From NCBI GenBank assembly GCA_002838945.1, contig PGXB01000002.1:151474-215473 (forward strand): a stretch of 64,000 bases of DNA, in the 5' to 3' direction. Below, one piece after another: positions 60,623-64,000 of the stretch. Within the stretch, counting starts at the first letter, position 1. Every line of letters starts with the position of its first letter. Made by a program: the position numbers and the translations under genes. The DNA is from a candidate division Zixibacteria bacterium HGW-Zixibacteria-1 (GTDB lineage: Bacteria > Zixibacteria > MSB-5A5 > GN15 > PGXB01). The notes under the pieces were generated by a model. The model saw only the letters and a list, made by a program, of their open reading frames with translations. It ran no database searches and was not told where the DNA came from.

Positions 60623-61407
60623 AAATATCCCTTCAAATAGCCGGAAATAAACTTGGTGATGACAAAATTGGAGATTAGAATCGTGATCGATGAGACCATC
60701 ACCGACTCGGTCGTCGCCCGGCCGACTCCTTTGGTCCCGCCCTCGGAAGTGAATCCCTTATAACAGGAGACAAAGGCAATGACGAGGGCAAAGAAAAAAG
60801 GCTTAAAAATTCCCACAAAAATATTTCCGAAAATAAGCTTTTCTTTCACCGCCGTCCAGTATGTCAGGGAGCTGATATGAGCAAGGAAAACGGCAATAAC
60901 CCAGCCGCCGAAAAGTGAAATAATATCGCAGACAATGGTCAGGGCGGGTACCATGACCAGCAGCGAAATCAGACGGGGCGCAGCCAGCTTTCTCATCGGA
61001 TCGATCCCGAAAGCAATCATGGCGTCAATCTGATTGGACGATTTCATCGATCCGATTTCGGCCGTGATGCCCGCGGCAACGCGGGAAGCGACCATGATAC
61101 CGGTCAAAATCGGCCCCAGTTCGCGGACAATGGCCAAAACCATGACTCTTCCCAGATAATTCTTGCTTCCGAAATCGGCCAGTTCATTGGCGAATTCCAG
61201 GGCCATGCCCTGCCCGGCCGAAATACCGGTCAGAACGACCAAAAATAAAGACCCTACCCCGATTATATACATTTGCTCGAATGTCTCCGCCGGATAAATC
61301 GGGCGACCGAACAAGGAACCGATCATTCTAATCGAGAAGTAAAATAGCTTCTGAGTCTCAACAATAAAATGCTTGAGCCAGTCATGAAGAAATTTTATTA
61401 AGACCAA
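60619..61407 (-). CDS. mlaE: Mla ABC transporter permease
   Basis: The 262-residue permease has five or six hydrophobic helices and the conserved segment EIGSMKSSNQIDAMIAFGIDPMRKL near residue 125, hallmark of MlaE/permease components of MCE systems. The start is a TTG at 61407, with AGGAG 7 bases upstream. The order mlaE-mlaF-mlaD is typical; mlaB and mlaC are not in the window, so the phospholipid carrier may be encoded elsewhere. Confidence 0.93.
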   Translation of the reverse strand: MVLIKFLHDWLKHFIVETQKLFYFSIRMIGSLFGRPIYPAETFEQMYIIGVGSLFLVVLTGISAGQGMALEFANELADFGSKNYLGRVMVLAIVRELGPILTGIMVASRVAAGITAEIGSMKSSNQIDAMIAFGIDPMRKLAAPRLISLLVMVPALTIVCDIISLFGGWVIAVFLAHISSLTYWTAVKEKLIFGNIFVGIFKPFFFALVIAFVSCYKGFTSEGGTKGVGRATTESVMVSSITILISNFVITKFISGYLKGYL

Positions 61408-61564
61408 ATGTAATCTCCTGTAAAATCTGTTAAGGCTTAATGGTAGAAACCTTGAGGATTGTTGTCAAGACACTTTTGAGGGGTCTTGATATTTGTGCAA
61501 AAGATTCCTATCATAGCCCGATGTTTATACGTTAATTGTGTTATTATCGCGCTTTGCGCCGGAA

Positions 61565-62593
61565 ATGGATGTGAATTTGGAAAATAGAGATTATAAAGGA
61601 CATGCCATCGCTCTTTATTCAGGGGGTCTAGACTCGTCCCTATCTATCCTTCTAATCATGCGCCAGGGGATAAAAGTGACCGCCCTGACTTTTTCCCATG
61701 ATTTCAGCTGTGTCGATTCGGAACGCTCCAATCCGGGGGTCGATCCGATTGAAGTCGGCAAAAAATACGGTTTTGATGTGATTCATCTTCGACTTGGCGC
61801 TGAATTTATCGATATTGTCAGATCACCCGTCCATGGATACGGCAAAAATCTGAACCCGTGTGTCGATTGCCGCATTATGATGCTTAACAGAGCCAAAGAA
61901 TATATGGAAAAACTGGGGGCGGATTTTATAATCACCGGTGAAGTGCTGGGTCAGCGGCCGATGTCCCAGATGCGCAGCAGTATTAACCTGGTAGAGAAGA
62001 TGGCAGGCCTTAAGGGCCTGCTGGTCAGGCCGCTGTCGGCGGGACTGATGGATGAGACGATTCCGGAGAAAAATGGTTTGCTCGACAGAAGCGAACTGGA
62101 GTCAATTTCCGGCCGCTCGCGTAAACGTCAGTTGGAACTGGCCGCAGAATTCGGTCTTGAAGAATTCGGGTCGCCGGCGGGGGGCTGCCTTCTGACCGAT
62201 GTGAATTATTGCCGGCGGTTGAAGGATCTCTTTGACCATTCCGATGTTTTCGACAAACCTGCTGTTTCCCTGCTTCGCTATGGGCGGCATTTTCGCTTTG
62301 ATGACAAAACCAAGGTAATCGTCGGTCGCCATGAAAGTGATAATATTAATCTCGATAAATATGCGCAGGCTGACTATGTGAAACTGGAGGTTCCTGACGC
62401 CGGCTCCCCCACCACGCTTCTGATCGGCAACGCCGATCGTGCAAATTTGGAGAAAGCGGCCGAACTAACAGCCCGATATTCGAATGAAAAGTATAAAGCC
62501 GAGGTCCGGGTGATATGTACCGAGGCCGGCACCGGCAAAATCCTCGCAGAGCTGGTTGTCACGCCGCAAAAACATAGAGACAATCTTATATAA
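61565..62593 (+). CDS. PP-loop protein related to tRNA thiouridylases (ThiI/MnmA-like)
   Basis: Residues about 15-175 hold a PP-loop ATPase with LYSGGLDSSLS (SGGxDS) and a NPCVDC motif that could carry sulfur. A central region follows, then a C-terminal domain (about 235-340) with VGRHESDNINLDKYAQADYV resembling the NFACT-R/DUF814 RNA-binding unit. Together these suggest sulfur modification of tRNA. I set the start at the ATG at 61565; a GTG at 61538 is in frame, but no good ribosome-binding site separates them. It stands alone between mlaE and the FlgD-tailed gene. Confidence 0.72.
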   Translation: MDVNLENRDYKGHAIALYSGGLDSSLSILLIMRQGIKVTALTFSHDFSCVDSERSNPGVDPIEVGKKYGFDVIHLRLGAEFIDIVRSPVHGYGKNLNPCVDCRIMMLNRAKEYMEKLGADFIITGEVLGQRPMSQMRSSINLVEKMAGLKGLLVRPLSAGLMDETIPEKNGLLDRSELESISGRSRKRQLELAAEFGLEEFGSPAGGCLLTDVNYCRRLKDLFDHSDVFDKPAVSLLRYGRHFRFDDKTKVIVGRHESDNINLDKYAQADYVKLEVPDAGSPTTLLIGNADRANLEKAAELTARYSNEKYKAEVRVICTEAGTGKILAELVVTPQKHRDNLI

Positions 62594-62890
62594 AAAAATT
62601 GGACTCCCGCCGTCCCCGGGGGAGCCCAACTCTCCTTGAGCGTGTAAACCAGCAGCTATACCGCCAAATACTCGCTGCTTGCTACAATTGGTCTGACATA
62701 TATATAGTATAACAAATCATATGCCACAATCATCAATGACAACTTAAGACATTGAATAGTAACATGTTGGAGTGTTTTAGCCACCATTTGGGTGGCGATC
62801 TTGCCGGTTAATATCGCATCATTTGCGTTTAGGCCCGAAAGTGGCGCAACTTTTGTGGGACAGCCATTTACGTGCACACGGTCAAAAAAA
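62594..62890. other. Intergenic stretch without a gene
   Basis: Together with the terminator and tail it makes a gap of 356 bases between two convergent genes. It contains an imperfect stem GGACTCCC/GGGAGCCC (62602-62630) with no T tract. The minus-strand frame at 62656-62877 has no supported start or domain, so I leave it out. Confidence 0.5.
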
Positions 62891-62914
62891 ACCCCTCTTC
62901 TATCGAAGAGGGGT
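62884..62914 (-). terminator. Intrinsic terminator after the FlgD-tailed gene
   Basis: A 10-base-pair stem ACCCCTCTTC/GAAGAGGGGT with a four-base loop TATC at 62891-62914, followed on the minus strand by seven T. It lies 36 bases past the stop at 62950. Confidence 0.92.
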
Positions 62915-62949
62915 CCTCACTTGCTGTTGGAAAGGCAATATCTTTTTCG

Positions 62950-63780
62950 TTACTTCAGCATCATCATCTTCCGGGTATCGGAAAAATCTCCTGCATCCAT
63001 ACGATAGAAATAAATGCCGCTCGCAACCGTCGTGCCGGAATTATCACGGCCGTCCCAAATGACCGACTTGGAACCGGCTTCCTGGAATTCGTCAACCAGG
63101 GTTTTGATCTGCTGACCCAGGACATTATAGATTTCCAGTCTCACTTTGGCTGCATTCGGAAGGTCATAAGCAATCCGAGTCTGCGGGTTAAAAGGATTCG
63201 GAGCATTCTGAGCCAAAGAGAATGATTTCGGAAGAAGATTGTCCTCGGGCACGACTGGAGATGGTGCGAAATTAATTCCCGCGAATTCCGGAGTCAGGCT
63301 TAAACAATTGGAAGAACCATCGACAACTTCAGTATAAACAAGCATCAGACTGTGATTCGGATTCTCCAGCTCAATAGGCGTAATATCGATCGCTTTGCTG
63401 CTCGATGGATCATCGAAGCTGAAGACAAGATTGGCAATAGGCCCGCTTCCGGGAGCCAAATCGGGTTTCTCCCCATCCAGTGCGGGAATGAAACCCAGTA
63501 CGACGGTCCTTTCGTCGTTATTAATGTTGGCCCATTTGAAGTCGAAGCCTTCTGACCTCGTGCCTTCAAAGATGACCTCTTCCAAGGTAACTCCCTCGGA
63601 GAATTCCAAAGGAAGATCCAGGGCAGTCATGGCAACCGCATTGTTTAATTCAATGGGAACAACAACTCGGTCCGCTTCATATCGGACTTTAGGTGCCATA
63701 AGCGAATTCGATTCCGCAGAATATACCGAAGTACAAACCAGGAGTACCAAGGCAATCGTGATGATGCCATAATGCTTCAT
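62950..63780 (-). CDS. Secreted protein with C-terminal FlgD/PNPFNP sorting domain
   Basis: A signal peptide (about 1-22) is followed by a beta-rich domain resembling a cohesin or carbohydrate-binding fold (about 25-165). The last 85 residues are the type 9 secretion-like tail: SLAQNAPNPFNPQTRIAYDLP, then VRLEIYNVLGQQIKTLV, WDGRDNSGTTVASGIYFYRM and ending KMMMLK. This module is common in FCB phyla, where it directs surface export. I start at the ATG at 63780; its ribosome-binding site is the GGGGGTGA in the leader. The start overlaps the stop of a 19-codon leader ORF. Confidence 0.87.
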   Translation of the reverse strand: MKHYGIITIALVLLVCTSVYSAESNSLMAPKVRYEADRVVVPIELNNAVAMTALDLPLEFSEGVTLEEVIFEGTRSEGFDFKWANINNDERTVVLGFIPALDGEKPDLAPGSGPIANLVFSFDDPSSSKAIDITPIELENPNHSLMLVYTEVVDGSSNCLSLTPEFAGINFAPSPVVPEDNLLPKSFSLAQNAPNPFNPQTRIAYDLPNAAKVRLEIYNVLGQQIKTLVDEFQEAGSKSVIWDGRDNSGTTVASGIYFYRMDAGDFSDTRKMMMLK

Positions 63781-63836
63781 AGACACTCACCCCCCGTTAG
63801 GGTTAAAGGTTTAAGACTATCTAACGGTTTTGTCAT
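63777..63836 (-). CDS. 19-codon leader ORF coupled to the FlgD-tailed gene
   Basis: A short frame, ATG at 63836, ends in TGA at 63779-63777, overlapping the ATG of the FlgD-tailed gene (ATGA). AAGGAG lies 8 bases before its ATG. The product would be MTKPLDSLKPLTLTGGECL. The size, overlap and strong ribosome-binding site suggest a leader peptide that sets translation of the downstream gene. The frame is open further upstream, but the promoter would place most of that before the transcript start. Confidence 0.5.
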   Translation of the reverse strand: MTKPLDSLKPLTLTGGECL

Positions 63837-63896
63837 AGCAAACGCTCCTTGTCTTGCTAAGTAACCGCTGTTCATCCGCAATACTTGATAGTTACT
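63794..63896 (-). promoter_or_regulatory. Structured leader with competing hairpins
   Basis: In the transcript three stems are possible: AGTAAC/GTTACT (63860-63865 with 63891-63896), CGGTT/AACCG enclosing TAGCAA/TTGCTA (63825-63867), and CCGTTAG/CTAACGG (63794-63800 with 63821-63827). The last two share 63825-63827 and the first two share 63863-63865, so neighbours exclude each other. The leader ORF's AAGGAG lies in the loop of the TAGCAA hairpin. Confidence 0.45.
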
Positions 63897-63948
63897 CTTG
63901 CCAGTGATAAAACGGCGCTGAAAATTCGAGTGAGGATTGCCCATATTC

Positions 63949-63977
63949 ATATTAATCCTATTACGCAACTTTGTCAA
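63949..63977 (-). promoter_or_regulatory. Sigma-70 promoter of the FlgD-tailed gene
   Basis: TTGACA (63977-63972), a 17-base spacer and TAATAT (63954-63949) on the minus strand. Transcription would start near 63942, leaving a leader of about 160 bases before the main ATG. Confidence 0.72.
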
Positions 63978-64000
63978 GAAATAATTGCCTGTTTCAATTC

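Noticed and set aside
62656-62877. Minus-strand frame of 73 codons
   Set aside because: No ribosome-binding site, no recognisable pattern, in an intergenic gap between convergent genes.
63837-63977. Upstream extension of the leader ORF to 66 codons
   Set aside because: It begins at the TTG of the -35 box, so most of it would lie before the transcript start.
1-64000. tRNA, rRNA or CRISPR array anywhere in the window
   Set aside because: Reading by eye found no cloverleaf, rRNA or regularly spaced array; a tRNA missed by eye cannot be excluded without a dedicated scan.

Overview
The window reads as chromosomal DNA of a Gram-negative, uncultured bacterium of the FCB type. Zixibacteria-like is my best guess and is an inference only. 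Pointers are an Mla-type outer-membrane lipid system, lipoproteins with lipoboxes, a PNPFNP/FlgD-like C-terminal sorting domain, a dockerin on a secreted peptidase, and MglA/roadblock genes next to type IV pilus ATPases. Coding density is high and most genes are moderately GC-rich. The exception is an AT-rich stretch at about 44.75-47.6 kb. I found no rRNA, tRNA, CRISPR array, transposase or phage gene.

Layout, left half. 1-8.2 kb (minus strand) is a motility block: a DUF4388 protein, a small membrane protein, then a perfect-consensus promoter followed by a TPR-roadblock protein, a membrane-roadblock protein, a small roadblock protein, an MglA-like GTPase with a long tail, another roadblock protein, PilB and a truncated PilT. 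8.3-12.2 kb holds comEC and murJ, with rpsT on the other strand. 12.5-20.3 kb holds a ferredoxin/geranylgeranyl-reductase pair, a ParB/Srx-like protein, a secreted propeller-like protein, a dockerin-bearing M28 peptidase, a thioesterase and a lipoprotein. 20.3-27.2 kb is mixed: argF, a LiaF-like protein, a methyltransferase, a hydrolase, a lipoprotein gene broken by an in-frame stop, and a PilZ protein. 27.2-34.6 kb is a housekeeping run on the minus strand: yicC, gmk, rpoZ, topA, xerC, hslV, hslU and a carbonic-anhydrase-like gene.

Layout, right half. 34.6-40.7 kb holds a DHA2 efflux pump, an ECF sigma/anti-sigma/lipoprotein operon and a phosphohexomutase. 41.0-44.7 kb is an operon of deoC, a small zinc-ribbon protein, an archaemetzincin-like protein lacking key active-site residues, and an MrfA-like helicase. 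Six bases after the helicase stop begins the AT-rich island: a TIR-domain protein, a HEPN-like protein with an RNxxxH motif, a small secreted protein, then about 0.9 kb of non-coding DNA full of inverted and direct repeats. 47.6-50.8 kb holds a membrane protein, a cupin, a double GNAT protein and a LamG protein with a C-terminal TM-Arg sorting tail. 51.0-57.7 kb is a C4-metabolism block: a sodium-pumping biotin decarboxylase (oadG-oadA-oadB), its biotin ligase and a malic enzyme-phosphotransacetylase fusion. 57.9-64 kb holds a DUF4097 protein, mlaE-mlaF-mlaD, a PP-loop tRNA-thiolation-like protein, and a secreted FlgD-tailed protein with a structured leader containing a translationally coupled 19-codon ORF.

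The best candidate for an undescribed system is the TIR/HEPN island. Both genes look like nucleic-acid or NAD-targeting effectors, are compositionally foreign, and sit at a sharp boundary with host DNA. The motility operon is the second: four roadblock-like proteins of different architecture with one GTPase and the pilus motors. Two proteins near the pilus motors also share a tandem MshEN-like segment, and a PilZ gene elsewhere in the window suggests c-di-GMP signalling.
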